Assembly (NCBI GenBank): GCA_947502815.1
Contig: CANNBH010000001.1
Span: 2,142,818 to 2,206,817, forward strand
DNA: 64,000 bases
Origin: an uncultured Erythrobacter sp.
GTDB taxonomy: Bacteria; Pseudomonadota; Alphaproteobacteria; Sphingomonadales; Sphingomonadaceae
Direction: 5' to 3'
Below the pieces are notes generated by a model, which made no database searches, had not been told where the DNA came from, and saw nothing but the letters and a program-made list of their open reading frames with translations. Made by a program: the position numbers and the translations under genes. Shown here piece after piece: positions 34,566-44,677 of the stretch. The number at the start of each line of letters is the position of its first letter. Position 1 is the stretch's first letter.

Positions 34566-35369
34566 TTATTGTCCCGGTGCGCCGGCGGGAGCTCCGGTGT
34601 TCTGATTGACGCCTTGCCCTTCGAGCAATTCGTCAACGTTATCGATCACATCCACACCCAACAGGCCGGCCATCTGGCGCGTGCGTTCCCGCAGGGTATC
34701 AGGGATGTTCTCATCCTGAGAAATTTCGGCAAACATGGCGCCTGCTTCGTCGCGGTTACCCGCTTCGAGATGGGCGATGGCGACCAATTCGCCTGCGCTG
34801 CCAAAAAATTCATTGCCCGGCACAGCCAGCCCTTCGAGCTTTGCAATGATGTCGGCTGGTTCGCGGTCATCGAAATTGGTTGAAACTTCGCGAATAAGAG
34901 CAAGATCACGCAAGGGTTGAGGCGCATCTGGATCGGCTGCGATGGCAGCATACAGCTCCACCGCTTTCGCGGTTTCGCCTTGTTCCAACGCATTCATCGC
35001 TTGAAGGAAGCGCGCCGTGGTTTGGGCACCCGGCGACCCGGTTTCTACCAATCCGGCGACTTTCTCATCTGCACCTGCAAAATCGCTAACATCGACCGAA
35101 TCGAGCGCGCTGATAATCGCCTCAGATTCTTCTTCGAGAGCGGCCTCTGTCGTGCTGTCCCAATACCAAAAACCCAGCATGCCAACCAGCAGGAGGGCAA
35201 AGGCCCCGCCCAATGCAACACCGTACTTCTTAAAGAATTCAGTCGTATCGTCCTGACGCACGGCTTCATCAATCTCGCGCATAAGGATCTCATCCTCACG
35301 CGAGGGAGTGCCGCCGGGGGCTTCATCCTTCGGTGTTTGGCCGGAATTTTCAGTTGGAGTGCGCGCCAC
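34566..35369 (-). CDS. YfgM-like membrane-anchored TPR protein
   Basis: The 267-aa protein has a charged cytoplasmic N-terminus (to about 48), one transmembrane helix (VALGGAFALLLVGMLGFWYW) and a periplasmic helical region with tetratricopeptide-like repeats (RFLQAMNALEQGETAKAVEL, AIAHLEAGNRDEAGAMFAEI). This is the layout of YfgM, a periplasmic chaperone partner of the Sec/PpiD system. The gap to bamB is about 20 nt, so the two are co-transcribed. The last 20 residues are Gly/Ala/Pro-rich. Confidence 0.85.
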   Translation of the reverse strand: MARTPTENSGQTPKDEAPGGTPSREDEILMREIDEAVRQDDTTEFFKKYGVALGGAFALLLVGMLGFWYWDSTTEAALEEESEAIISALDSVDVSDFAGADEKVAGLVETGSPGAQTTARFLQAMNALEQGETAKAVELYAAIAADPDAPQPLRDLALIREVSTNFDDREPADIIAKLEGLAVPGNEFFGSAGELVAIAHLEAGNRDEAGAMFAEISQDENIPDTLRERTRQMAGLLGVDVIDNVDELLEGQGVNQNTGAPAGAPGQ

Positions 35370-35567
35370 GGGCCCGATCTTCCTCGTTACAATTGGTTAG
35401 CTTTGGGCGGTTCTTTAGGGAGCGCGGCGGCTGCGCGCAATGGCGCTGCCCCCTATCTCGCACAGAACAGTATGTTGCCTTGGCTCCCTTGTTGGCATTT
35501 TGCTGTGTTCTGGGTGCCGTTTGCCAGTTGAACCTTGGGTTAAGGCGCGCTGATCATACGGCCAAGA

Positions 35568-36707
35568 CTAACGCCCCATCGCGCCCCAATAAAGCGCCCG
35601 GTAGGCCTCCACCATCTGCGCCTCATCATACTGTTCGGCCGCCTTTTTGCGGTTTGCATCGCCCAATTCGCGCCGCAATTTAGGGTTCTCGACCAGTTCG
35701 GAAAGCATGGATTCGAGCGCTAGTGTATTACCCGGAACAGCAATAAACGGGCGGTTTTCTTCCGATACGATTGTCTTTACATCGCCGACATCGGGCGCAG
35801 CAATCGGCAAGCCCGCGGCCATTGCCTCGACAATCGAAAGCGGGAATTGCTCACTTTTTGACGAAAGCGCGAAGATATCGAACATTCCGATCAAACTCGC
35901 CGGATCTGTCACAGCACCTGGCAAATGCACGCGCTCATTGATCTCGAGTTCATCGGCGGCAGCGCGAATGGCGTCTTTTTCTGGTCCATCGCCCAGGATG
36001 ACGAGATGCCAGTTTTCCGGCAATTCGGCGCATGCACGAACCAGCATCGGCAGTTGTTTCACCGCGCGCAGTCCGGCTAACGTGCCGATCCAAAATTCTC
36101 CCTTGCGTTTGACCACGCGAAACGCACCGGGATTGGGTTGGCGAGCAAATTTGGCCGTGTCGATACCGTTGGATATGCGCTGCACTTTTCCGCTTGGCTG
36201 ATGCCAAACCGAATGGGCGATCCCCTCCAAAACACGGCTGGGCACAACCAGAGCCTCGGCTTTTTCAAGGGCAATTCGGCGGAACCAGTTGCGGCTGGTT
36301 TTCAGTTCGTGTGCTTCGTCTTCGTTAAAACCGTCCTCGTGATGGATTACAGGCGGCAGGTCCAAGACATCGCCAAAAATCCGGTGCGCCATCACAACAT
36401 CCATCGCGCCCCAATTGTATGTGAGCACAAGATCGAACGGCTTCATCGCTTTGGCTATTTCGACCAACCGCCCCGGCGTAGGCCACCCGGTTAGTGACGG
36501 GAAATCTGTAGGGAATGCTGTCTTAATTCCGCGCGCAATGTGATCGCGCGCGCCCATCTGATCGGGCAAACCGGAAATGATCGTGTGATCAAGCTCCGCC
36601 CCAAAGGCATTCATCAACTGCACCGCGCGCAGTTCCTTACCCCCCGGCGCAAATGTGGAATGACAATGCAAGATTTTGGGCGGGGTTTCGCCCTTGGTGT
36701 TAGACAT
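35568..36707 (-). CDS. Glycosyltransferase family 4 protein
   Basis: This 379-aa GT-B glycosyltransferase has an N-terminal acceptor domain (HCHSTFAPGGKELRAVQLMN). Its nucleotide-sugar domain carries IGTLAGLRAVKQLPMLV, LVILGDGPEKD and the E-x7-E element SEQFPLSIVEAMAAG. It is likely to add a hexose to a surface glycan or lipid; donor and acceptor are unknown. It starts 30 bp after the hydrolase gene on the same strand, and the two may be one unit. Confidence 0.88.
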   Translation of the reverse strand: MSNTKGETPPKILHCHSTFAPGGKELRAVQLMNAFGAELDHTIISGLPDQMGARDHIARGIKTAFPTDFPSLTGWPTPGRLVEIAKAMKPFDLVLTYNWGAMDVVMAHRIFGDVLDLPPVIHHEDGFNEDEAHELKTSRNWFRRIALEKAEALVVPSRVLEGIAHSVWHQPSGKVQRISNGIDTAKFARQPNPGAFRVVKRKGEFWIGTLAGLRAVKQLPMLVRACAELPENWHLVILGDGPEKDAIRAAADELEINERVHLPGAVTDPASLIGMFDIFALSSKSEQFPLSIVEAMAAGLPIAAPDVGDVKTIVSEENRPFIAVPGNTLALESMLSELVENPKLRRELGDANRKKAAEQYDEAQMVEAYRALYWGAMGR

Positions 36708-36737
36708 CGGTGGGCACCTTGCGCATCACAACAATCC

Positions 36738-37601
36738 TCAAACTTTATCGAGCAACGCGTCGATCGCAGCGCGCGCCTCTGGTTCATCCAAGGTTGGCGC
36801 ATGCCCGACCCGCGGCACGGTAACACTGGTCATCGCAAGATTGCGCGCAGCCATCTGAGCCACAGTCTCAGCTGTCAAAAGGTCGGACAATTCGCCGCGC
36901 ACCAACACCATCGGCACGTCGCGCAGCGCCTCATATGCGAGCCAGAGATTGGGCGGCGCGGCACCGTCTGCCTCTTTAAAGGGTTCTGCGATTGCCATGT
37001 CGTAATCATAACTGATCCGGCCATTTTGGCTGACCACCAAAGTGCGCTTTGCCATTTCAAGCCATTTTTCCAAATCATAGTCAGGGAAGGATGACCCGTG
37101 CACACTGCTCATCGAACGCGCGGCGTGTATCCAAGTGGGATAGCTGCGCCCCTGCCCCACGTATCCTGCAATCCGCTCAATTCCCGCCGTATCAATTTCC
37201 GGCCCAATATCGTTCATAACCAACGCCGCGATCCGTCCCGGTTTCGCCGCCGCCATCAACATGGTCATCAATCCGCCCATTGAGGTACCAACAGAAATGA
37301 ACCGATCGATGTTCTGCTGTGCGAGCAAAACCTCTACATCCGCGACATATTGCAGCGGATTGTAGGTCGCGGAAGTGGGGGCATAATCGCTTTGCCCCCG
37401 CCCGCGCATTTCGGGAACAATAACACGGCGACTTTGGGCAAGATGTTCGGCCAGATCAGCAAAATCGCGCGAATTGCGGGTGAGGCCATGCAGGCACAAC
37501 ACCGGCGGCCCGGCATATCCATCAGGCCCGGCATAGTCGCGGTAATAGAGCGTCAGACCATCTGTGCTGGTCCACGTGGCATCGTCATATGCATTGGCCA
37601 T
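36738..37601 (-). CDS. Alpha/beta hydrolase
   Basis: This is a 287-aa alpha/beta-hydrolase fold enzyme. The oxyanion stretch is LCLHGLTRNSRDF, the nucleophile elbow GTSMGG (Ser near 105) and the late His lies in RVGHAPTLDEPEA. A lid insert (about 130-215) is Trp/Tyr-rich. It is probably an esterase or lipase of unknown substrate. ATG 37601 is chosen; a TTG three codons earlier has slightly better Shine-Dalgarno placement. It is divergent from the selO gene. Confidence 0.85.
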   Translation of the reverse strand: MANAYDDATWTSTDGLTLYYRDYAGPDGYAGPPVLCLHGLTRNSRDFADLAEHLAQSRRVIVPEMRGRGQSDYAPTSATYNPLQYVADVEVLLAQQNIDRFISVGTSMGGLMTMLMAAAKPGRIAALVMNDIGPEIDTAGIERIAGYVGQGRSYPTWIHAARSMSSVHGSSFPDYDLEKWLEMAKRTLVVSQNGRISYDYDMAIAEPFKEADGAAPPNLWLAYEALRDVPMVLVRGELSDLLTAETVAQMAARNLAMTSVTVPRVGHAPTLDEPEARAAIDALLDKV

Positions 37602-37678
37602 GAAAGGCAAAATTCCCTCAGCATCAGATCATAGAGTTGCCGCTTGCGCGGATCCCGTTCGCGCCCCACTATCGCGAT

Positions 37679-39094
37679 ATGAGCGACCATCTGCAAGCAA
37701 GCATCTACACGCCCGATCCTGCCATCACCGCTATTTCCGATTGGTTGGGCGTCCCGGTGGATGCGGCCAATTTCCCAAGCACGCAGCTGCGTTTCCGCAA
37801 CGATCGCGCTGCGCGAAGCATTGGCTTGGGTGGTCTCAGCGATGAACAATGGGTCAACCATTTCGGCCGTTTTGCCCCGCTGGATGGCAACCTGCCGCAG
37901 CCGCTCGCCCTCAAATATCACGGGCATCAGTTCCGCAATTACAATCCTGATATTGGCGATGGGCGTGGTTTTTTGTTTGCCCAGTTGCGCGATGGCGCCG
38001 GCCGGTTGATGGACCTTGGAACCAAAGGGTCCGGCACCACCCCTTACAGCCGGTCTGGCGATGGGCGGTTGACGCTTAAAGGCGCAGTGCGCGAAATCTT
38101 GGCAACTGAGATGCTGGAGGCGCTGGGCGTCAACACATCAAAGACATTGTCAGTCGTAGAAACGGGCGAAGAATTGCAACGGGGTGACGAACCCTCCCCC
38201 ACACGCTCCGCAGTGATGGTTCGGCTTAGCCATTCGCACATACGCGTCGGATCGTTCCAACGCCTGCTAGCCATTGAGGACCGCGACCAGATGGAAGCGT
38301 TGGTCGAATATTGCCTCAACCAATTTCCGGGTCCGCCGCCGCCGGACGATGCGCCGGGCCGGGATGAACCGGCGGTCCGCCTGATGCACAACGTTGTAGA
38401 GCGCATGGCTGATCTCGCCGCGAGTTATATGGTCGCAGGGTTCGTTCATGGCGTTCTTAACACCGACAATATGAACATCACTGGCGAGAGTTTCGATTAC
38501 GGGCCATGGCGCTGGTTGCCGCAATGGGACGCTAGCCTCACCGCAGCCTATTTCGACCACAGCGGCCTCTATGCCTTTGGTCGCCAGCCAGAGGCCTTGC
38601 ATTGGAATTGCGGCCAATTTGCCGTCGCCTTGCGCCTGCTTGCAGAAACCGAGCCTTTGGTGTTTGCGCTGGAACGGTTTGGACCGCTTTATATGGAGGC
38701 TATCGCCCGCCGATGGTGTTGGCGCATCGGATTAAAGTCGCGCGGCCTTGAGTTGGACTCACAGATCGTAGCAGGCTGCGAAAAGGCCATGCGCGAAAGC
38801 AAAACGCAGCCTGATACATTCTTTTACTCCCACCGTGGCGGGCACGGCTTTGAGGGGGAATTGGGCGAACTTGTTGCGGGGTATTCGTCGGTTGAGAGCA
38901 AGCATGAATATTGGTCAGATGACGCGCCGCAAAGCATGGTCATCGATGAAGTGGAGGCCATTTGGTCAGCGATTGATAAGCGCGACGATTGGGGGCCTTT
39001 AACCGACAAAGTCGCCGCATTAAGGCGCATGGCCGTTGCACACGGCAAAGCACCAATAGCGGCAGGGCATTTCGATCCTCAGGCAGGTGGATAA
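37679..39094 (+). CDS. selO: SelO/YdiU protein adenylyltransferase
   Basis: This 471-aa pseudokinase-fold AMP transferase carries the family marks DLGTKGSGTTPYSRSGDGR (nucleotide-binding loop), RLSHSHIRVGSFQ and VHGVLNTDNMNITGESFDYG (metal-binding Asn/Asp). SelO transfers AMP from ATP to Ser, Thr or Tyr of target proteins, mostly redox-related. The C-terminal Cys/Sec found in many orthologues is absent; the protein ends FDPQAGG. MSDHLQASIYTPD is the preferred start over one 14 codons upstream. Confidence 0.9.
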   Translation: MSDHLQASIYTPDPAITAISDWLGVPVDAANFPSTQLRFRNDRAARSIGLGGLSDEQWVNHFGRFAPLDGNLPQPLALKYHGHQFRNYNPDIGDGRGFLFAQLRDGAGRLMDLGTKGSGTTPYSRSGDGRLTLKGAVREILATEMLEALGVNTSKTLSVVETGEELQRGDEPSPTRSAVMVRLSHSHIRVGSFQRLLAIEDRDQMEALVEYCLNQFPGPPPPDDAPGRDEPAVRLMHNVVERMADLAASYMVAGFVHGVLNTDNMNITGESFDYGPWRWLPQWDASLTAAYFDHSGLYAFGRQPEALHWNCGQFAVALRLLAETEPLVFALERFGPLYMEAIARRWCWRIGLKSRGLELDSQIVAGCEKAMRESKTQPDTFFYSHRGGHGFEGELGELVAGYSSVESKHEYWSDDAPQSMVIDEVEAIWSAIDKRDDWGPLTDKVAALRRMAVAHGKAPIAAGHFDPQAGG

Positions 39095-39223
39095 TTCGCC
39101 TGCTTTTAGGCCTTTACCCTTGGCCTGCGTGAAGAGCCCGGTTACCAAAATTGGTTAAGGACGCCGGGAGAAAATGGCCTTGCGGGGTTGCACTGGGAAA
39201 GAATTGCTACAAGAGCCTATGAG

Positions 39224-40636
39224 GTGACTGAAAAAACTCTCATTTCCTATGCTCCGGCAACGGGCGAAGAATTGTGGCGCGGCCCGCATGGCGATGTTGA
39301 CGAAGCGGTCAGCCGCGCCCGCAGAGCGTGGCCCGCCTGGGCGGCCCTTGCATTGGGGAACAGGATTGAGATCGCTCGCCGTTTCGCCAATGAAGTGCGC
39401 GCCGATGCTGAAAAACTCGCTGATTTGATCGCTTCCGAAGCGGGGAAACCCCTGTGGGAAGCCCGCACCGAAGTCGACGCTGTGATCAACAAGGTCGATA
39501 TCTCAGTTCAGGCCTATGCCGAACGCACCGGCAAGAAAAAACTCGACGGCGCTCTGCAAGGCAGCTCTGCGGTGCGGCACAAACCGCATGGTGTCATGGC
39601 GGTGCTTGGCCCCTATAACTTCCCTGCACACCTGCCCAATGGGCACATGATCCCTGCTTTAATCGCAGGCAATATTGTGTTGTTCAAACCATCAGAAAAA
39701 ACGCCAGCCGTGGGCGAGGCCTTGGTGGAATGTTGGAAACGCAGCGGTGCGCCGGAAGATACAATTCAAGTTGTGATCGGCGGGCCGGAAGAAGGCAAAG
39801 CTTTGGTCGCGCATCCGGGTGTGGACGGCGTGCTGTTCACCGGATCATCGCAAGCTGGCATCGCGATCAACCGCAAACTGGCCGCCAATCCAAGCAAGAT
39901 GGTCGCGCTGGAAATGGGCGGAAACAATCCTATCGTGGTGATCGACACGCCAAAGATGTCGGACGCTGCCGCGCTGGTCATTCAAAGCGCCTTTGCCACT
40001 GCGGGACAGCGTTGCACCGCGGCGCGGCGTTTGATTGTGATCGACAGTGTCTATGATGCGTTGATGGCAGAATTGGTGCCAATGGCTCGCAAACTGATAG
40101 TGGGCGATCCTTTTGGAGAACCACAGCCCTTTATGGGCCCGGTGATCGACAATGATATTGCTGACCGGCTTAGCGAAAGCTTCCTAGCGCTGCTCACAGC
40201 AGGCGGTAAGGCTCTGCTGCATATGCGCAAGACCGATCCCGATCGGCCGTTTTTAACCCCCGGCATCATCGACACGACGGCCATTGCCGACCGGCCTGAT
40301 GTCGAATTGTTCGGGCCTATCCTCCAAGTGATCCGAGTGCCCGATCTGGACGCTGGTATTGCAGAGGCAAATAACACGCGCTTCGGGCTTTCAGCCTCTT
40401 TGATCGGTGGGTCGCCTGATGATTATGGACGGTTCTGGGCCAATATCCGCGCTGGGATCATAAATTGGAACCGGCCCACAAACGGGGCGTCATCCTCTGC
40501 CCCGTTTGGCGGGATTGGACTTTCTGGCAACCACCGTCCGGCGGCCTATTACGCGGCCGATTACTGCGCCTATCCCGTGGCCAGCACAGAGATGGATCAA
40601 CCCCGCGCCAACATCGGCGTCGGTTTGAAAGAATAA
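39224..40636 (+). CDS. astD: Aldehyde dehydrogenase, succinylglutamate-semialdehyde type
   Basis: This is a 470-aa NAD-dependent aldehyde dehydrogenase. The oxyanion Asn lies in GVMAVLGPYNFPAHLPNGH. LFTGSSQAGIAINR follows, the catalytic Glu lies in ALEMGGNNP and the catalytic Cys in GQRCTAARRL. The start (ISYAPATGEELWRG) and NRPTNGASSSAPFGGIGLSG fit AstD of the arginine succinyltransferase pathway. The other ast genes are not in the window, so the assignment rests on motif resemblance. GTG 39224 is preferred to a TTG 12 codons upstream. Confidence 0.85.
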   Translation: MTEKTLISYAPATGEELWRGPHGDVDEAVSRARRAWPAWAALALGNRIEIARRFANEVRADAEKLADLIASEAGKPLWEARTEVDAVINKVDISVQAYAERTGKKKLDGALQGSSAVRHKPHGVMAVLGPYNFPAHLPNGHMIPALIAGNIVLFKPSEKTPAVGEALVECWKRSGAPEDTIQVVIGGPEEGKALVAHPGVDGVLFTGSSQAGIAINRKLAANPSKMVALEMGGNNPIVVIDTPKMSDAAALVIQSAFATAGQRCTAARRLIVIDSVYDALMAELVPMARKLIVGDPFGEPQPFMGPVIDNDIADRLSESFLALLTAGGKALLHMRKTDPDRPFLTPGIIDTTAIADRPDVELFGPILQVIRVPDLDAGIAEANNTRFGLSASLIGGSPDDYGRFWANIRAGIINWNRPTNGASSSAPFGGIGLSGNHRPAAYYAADYCAYPVASTEMDQPRANIGVGLKE

Positions 40637-40684
40637 TTGCCGATCTGCCCCTGAATTGAACGTCTGCCGATCTGGCAGCACAGA

Positions 40685-41407
40685 TCACTTGCGCCAATGC
40701 ACCACATCAACGGCGGTCATACCGCCCGGCCCTGCGCGAACGTGAACCGCCAATGCCTGATCACGGCGTTCCCCGCGCAGTTGCATTTCGGGCGCATCAA
40801 AACGTTCCATGCGAAACCGTGCCCGATCCGCTTTTACAAAGTGATATTCGAGCGCATCCTCAACCCCAACCGGCGTAAGATACCGCACGACGCGCACGAC
40901 ACAGTTGCCCTGATCGACGCCAGCGGCCTGCTGCACCATGCCGTGCGGCATAATGGATGACGTCGCTGGAAGTGCAGTCGACCACATAAGGTCATCATCG
41001 AGTTCACCGATGCAATCACTTTTAGCGCCCACGGCCTCTGCCATTGCCGCTGCGTCTGACATGTTCGCCAAAGTGGCATTTCCCGGCCCTGCCGAAGCAA
41101 CTGGCACTGCAGGAATTTGTCCATTTTCTAGCAGTTCGAGCCGCGCGGCCTCTCTGGCACGGTTGGTGGCATCGTCGCTTGCTTCGAATAAGGGCAACGG
41201 GTGGCTGTCTCTAAACGTCAGCACCGCATTGGCCTCATTGCTCCAAGCCAGATCTGGATCAACCATCAATGGATCGTGCAAAGCCTGCGACGAGAGCGGG
41301 TCTTGATTGAGCATCTCACCAGGCGCCTGAGCCACGTCTCCACCGCAGGCGGAAAGGCTCAAGATTGCGATAGGTGCGATAGCAAAAGGTAAAACGCGTG
41401 CGTGCAT
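40685..41407 (-). CDS. Putative lipoprotein
   Basis: The 240-aa protein has a lipoprotein signal ending at the lipobox LSAC (residue about 21). The body is acidic and Ala-rich, with two Cys (SDCIGE and GNCVVRVVR) that could pair in the periplasm. No family is recognised. A similar layout is common among sphingomonad-specific envelope lipoproteins. It faces the structured intergenic region at 41460-41590. Confidence 0.7.
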   Translation of the reverse strand: MHARVLPFAIAPIAILSLSACGGDVAQAPGEMLNQDPLSSQALHDPLMVDPDLAWSNEANAVLTFRDSHPLPLFEASDDATNRAREAARLELLENGQIPAVPVASAGPGNATLANMSDAAAMAEAVGAKSDCIGELDDDLMWSTALPATSSIMPHGMVQQAAGVDQGNCVVRVVRYLTPVGVEDALEYHFVKADRARFRMERFDAPEMQLRGERRDQALAVHVRAGPGGMTAVDVVHWRK

Positions 41408-41459
41408 AATGCCCGATATGGCAGAGCTTGGTTAACATTCGCTCTACCAAACGAAGACG

Positions 41460-41590
41460 CCCCCACACCCCCAATAAGGGGGCATGAGAGCGCCTCTACA
41501 CGGTCGGTGGGGACCGCGCCCCGAGGTCACATGGTGGGAGTGACCCAGAGTCAAACAAGCGGGCGTCACGGTGGTGTGGGAGGAACGCCC
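41460..41590 (+). ncRNA. Candidate structured RNA upstream of rarD
   Basis: In the 339-bp gap between the lipoprotein and rarD genes the sequence has several perfect or near-perfect stems: CCCCC-AATAA-GGGGG (41468-41482), CGGTC/GACCG (41501-41516), GGTCAC/GTGACC (41525-41545) and GGGCGT/ACGCCC (41561-41590). A long-range alternative pairs CCCCCACACC (41460-41469) with GGTGTGGGAGG (one bulged A). The density of G-rich single-stranded stretches is unusual. It does not match the conserved cores I know for 6S RNA, SRP RNA, RNase P or tmRNA. It might be a small RNA or a rarD leader. The strand is uncertain. Confidence 0.35.
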
Positions 41591-41746
41591 TCAAATTGTA
41601 TGTTCATATATACAAGGGGGAAACTGAACAGACTGCAATCCAATCTGTCGGCTCTCGTTCATCTTTTTACCGCTTAAGATAAACAATGGGAGTGCAAACG
41701 CGCTGAGCTTGCGCGCGGTGACGCCGCCGCCTAGGGGCGGGATCGC

Positions 41747-42679
41747 ATGACAACAAATCCCTCCCCCACAACTCAACAGACGCCCTCCGGCCTGCCCGCA
41801 GCGATTGGCGCCTATTTGATTTGGGGCTTTTTGCCGCTCTACATGTCGCTCGTCACGATGGTGCCAGCGTTTGAGTTTGTCGGCTGGCGGATCATTTGGA
41901 CACTGCCCTTTTGTTTGCTGATAGTCGCCATGCGCAAGCAGTTTGGCGCTCTGCGTGCAGCAATTTCAAACCCGCGCGCGATGCTGGCATTGCTCGCCAG
42001 CGCGTCTTTGATCGCGATAAACTGGCTGGTCTACATCTGGGCCATTGCGGAAAATCAGATATATGCAGCCTCGCTCGGTTATTATCTCAACCCATTGCTC
42101 AATGTGCTTTTGGGCACTGTGTTTTTGGGCGAGCGCCTTTCCAAATGGCAATGGCTCGCCGTCGCAATCGCGGCCAGCGCGGTGGCACTGCTATCGATGG
42201 GCGCGCTGACGACGTTATGGATCAGCTTAACACTCGCATTCAGCTTTGGCCTTTATGGTATTGTTCGCAAACAAGTTGATGTCGGATCACTGCCTGGCCT
42301 TACCATTGAAAGCGGCATCCTCCTTCTCCCTGCGGTGGGCGTCGCAGGGTGGTATGCGATGAGCGATCAGGGAACCGTTTTTGGCAGCGACCCCGCGCTA
42401 ACAGCGATCATTGCCTTTGCCGGCGTGGTAACAGCTGTGCCGCTGTTGCTGTTTGCGATAGCGGCAAAACGGATGGATTATTCAACCTTGGGTTTCATCC
42501 AATACCTTGCTCCGACCATCGTGTTCCTACTCGGCCTAACCTTCTTTGGAGAGCAATTGCGACCCGTCCAATTGGGTAGCTTTATCCTGATCTGGATTGC
42601 CGTCGCGATCTTCATCGCCGATCTCTGGTTCAAGACGCACCGGGCAAGAGCCGCTGCGGCGAAAGAGACCACCGTCTAA
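41747..42679 (+). CDS. rarD: EamA-family transporter RarD
   Basis: This 310-aa ten-helix DMT-superfamily protein opens with [20 protein letters not shown], the RarD signature. [20 protein letters not shown] and [20 protein letters not shown] follow, and the last repeat contains [15 protein letters not shown]. RarD proteins are inner-membrane exporters first linked to chloramphenicol sensitivity. A 339-bp leader region with folded structure precedes it. The 3' end overlaps the convergent pyrC by 4 nt. Confidence 0.92.
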   Translation: MTTNPSPTTQQTPSGLPAAIGAYLIWGFLPLYMSLVTMVPAFEFVGWRIIWTLPFCLLIVAMRKQFGALRAAISNPRAMLALLASASLIAINWLVYIWAIAENQIYAASLGYYLNPLLNVLLGTVFLGERLSKWQWLAVAIAASAVALLSMGALTTLWISLTLAFSFGLYGIVRKQVDVGSLPGLTIESGILLLPAVGVAGWYAMSDQGTVFGSDPALTAIIAFAGVVTAVPLLLFAIAAKRMDYSTLGFIQYLAPTIVFLLGLTFFGEQLRPVQLGSFILIWIAVAIFIADLWFKTHRARAAAAKETTV

Positions 42680-43713
42680 GTCGCGATCCGCCATCCCAGT
42701 GTTTGGCCTGCGTGCCATGGGACGATCTCTTCGCCGGTCAACATCAGCGTTTCAGGCACGGCAGTTTCTGCGCGTTCCAATGTTATGGTCTCTTCGTTGA
42801 CTGGTAGGCCATAGAATGCAGGACCGTTCAGCGAGGCAAAAGCCTCGAATTGGTCGAGCGCACCTTCCTCATCAAACACCGCAAGATAGCTTTCCAAAGC
42901 ATACGGCGCGTTGAAGATACCTGCGCACCCGCATGATGTTTCTTTGACGGAACGCAAATGCGGCGCGCTGTCGGTGCCGAGGAAGAATTTGGGTGAGCCC
43001 GACACGGCGGCCGCGCGCAGAGCCAGCCGATGCGTCTCTCGCTTTGCCACAGGTAGGCAGTAATTGTGCGGCTGTATCCCGCCCACCAGCATTGCATTGC
43101 GGTTGATATGCAGATGCTGCGGCGTGATCGTTGCCGCAACATTCGGTCCGCAACTCTTCACAAATTCGACGGCATCGGCGGTGGTGATATGTTCAAACAC
43201 CACTTTCAAATCGGGGAAATTGGCGATGATGCCGCGCATGTGGCGTTCAATAAACTCCGCCTCCCGGTCGAACACATCAATGTCGTTGTCGGTCACTTCG
43301 CCGTGAACACACAGAACAATCCCTTCCGCCTCCATCCGGGCAAGCACGGGATAAATTTTGGTTACGTCGCTCACACCGTGGGCAGAATTTGTGGTTGCAT
43401 TTGCAGGGTAAAGTTTTGCTGCGGTAAAAATGCCGTCCGCTGCACCGCGCGCCAAATCCTCTGGATCAGTCGTGTCGGTCAAATAACACGTCATCAAAGG
43501 GGTGAACGTGATACCCGCTGGCACAGCCGCTTCGATCCGTGCGCGATAGTCTTTGCCCAGCGCCGCTGTTGTCACTGGCGGGGACAAGTTGGGCATCACA
43601 ATGGCCCGTCCAAATTGCCGCGCGGTGTAAGGCACAACGCCGCGCATGATATCGCCATCGCGAAAATGCAGGTGCCAATCATCCGGGCGGCGTATCGTAA
43701 GAATATCTGTCAT
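42676..43713 (-). CDS. pyrC: Dihydroorotase, homodimeric type
   Basis: This is a 345-aa dihydroorotase of the E. coli PyrC type. The zinc His pair is DWHLHFRDG near residue 13, the carbamylated-Lys segment [14 protein letters not shown] near 98, and the further zinc ligands are LCVHGEVTD and VFEHITTAD. The late Asp lies in [10 protein letters not shown]. It closes carbamoyl-aspartate to dihydroorotate in pyrimidine synthesis. [17 protein letters not shown] is the start; a 38-codon longer frame overlaps the divergent gene and is rejected. Confidence 0.95.
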   Translation of the reverse strand: MTDILTIRRPDDWHLHFRDGDIMRGVVPYTARQFGRAIVMPNLSPPVTTAALGKDYRARIEAAVPAGITFTPLMTCYLTDTTDPEDLARGAADGIFTAAKLYPANATTNSAHGVSDVTKIYPVLARMEAEGIVLCVHGEVTDNDIDVFDREAEFIERHMRGIIANFPDLKVVFEHITTADAVEFVKSCGPNVAATITPQHLHINRNAMLVGGIQPHNYCLPVAKRETHRLALRAAAVSGSPKFFLGTDSAPHLRSVKETSCGCAGIFNAPYALESYLAVFDEEGALDQFEAFASLNGPAFYGLPVNEETITLERAETAVPETLMLTGEEIVPWHAGQTLGWRIAT

Positions 43714-43780
43714 CGCATGGTTCCTTAGATCGGCATCCAAGGGCTTTCCAGCCCCCTCAGTCCGACCTAGAGCACGCTTC

Positions 43781-44677
43781 ATGAAAAGAATCGGCTTCCT
43801 CGCCTGTAAAACGACCCTGCCTGACACGGATCAAGCCATTGAACGGCGCGGTGACGCGTTTGAGCATGATTTGATGATTGCGGCGCTAGAGCCCTCATTC
43901 GCTGCGCAAGACCTTTCGCTGCACGTGCTGGATTGGGAGGCACCGATGGAAGAGTTTGAGGGCTTGGACCTCATCCTGCTCGGCACAGCGTGGGACTATC
44001 AGGATAAACCTCAGGCGTTTTTGGCGAAATTGGAGGCGTTGGAAGCGCGCGGCGTGATCGTCTACAATTCTGCCGCTGTCGTGCGCTGGAACGCGACCAA
44101 GACCTATCTGCGGGATCTGTCAGACGCCGGAGCGCACACCATTCCCACTCTTTGGCGCGAAGTGGTGACGAACAAGGGCGCATTGGAGGCGATGGAGACG
44201 TTTGGCACCGACCGTATTGTCGTCAAACGTCAGGTGGGTGCAGGCGCGCTGGGTCAGGAATTGCTTTCTCGCGGATCATTGCCGGCGGATGAATGGGAAT
44301 TCGGGCACCCTGCCATGTTGCAACCCTTCCTGCCTGCAATTGCGAAAGAAGGCGAGCTGAGCTTTATCTTCATCGATGGGGAATTGAGCCATGCGCTGCG
44401 CAAGCGGCCAGCGAAAGGCGATTACCGTATCCAATCGCTGTATGGCGGTTTGGAGGAAGAGCACACGCCTTCCCCCGAAGAAAGCGCAGCGGCGAAGGCC
44501 ATTGTCGGCGCCCTTCCCTTTGAAACGCCGCTCTATGCACGCGTCGATATGCTGCGCGGGGATGATGGAAACCTTATGGTGATGGAAGCAGAGTTGATCG
44601 AACCCTTCCTTTATCCCGAACAAGGCCCAAATCTGGGTGAACGGCTGGCCGCAGCCATCACCAAGAGGTTGGCATGA
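43781..44677 (+). CDS. ATP-grasp domain protein
   Basis: The 298-aa protein starts [19 protein letters not shown] and has [14 protein letters not shown], a pattern of the DcsG-like ATP-grasp group. [20 protein letters not shown] and [18 protein letters not shown] form the ATP-binding lobe, and [18 protein letters not shown] the metal-binding end. It should ligate a carboxylate to an amine; the substrate is unknown. It overlaps the YgfZ gene by 4 nt, so the pair is an operon, and it is divergent from pyrC. Confidence 0.8.
   Translation: MKRIGFLACKTTLPDTDQAIERRGDAFEHDLMIAALEPSFAAQDLSLHVLDWEAPMEEFEGLDLILLGTAWDYQDKPQAFLAKLEALEARGVIVYNSAAVVRWNATKTYLRDLSDAGAHTIPTLWREVVTNKGALEAMETFGTDRIVVKRQVGAGALGQELLSRGSLPADEWEFGHPAMLQPFLPAIAKEGELSFIFIDGELSHALRKRPAKGDYRIQSLYGGLEEEHTPSPEESAAAKAIVGALPFETPLYARVDMLRGDDGNLMVMEAELIEPFLYPEQGPNLGERLAAAITKRLA

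Noticed and set aside
37637..37678. Longer start for SelO
   Set aside because: The extra 14 residues overlap the promoter region of the divergent hydrolase gene and are not needed for the fold.
41402..41677. 91-codon ORF on the plus strand in the rarD leader gap
   Set aside because: No motif and no ribosome binding site. The sequence is better explained by RNA-like stems.
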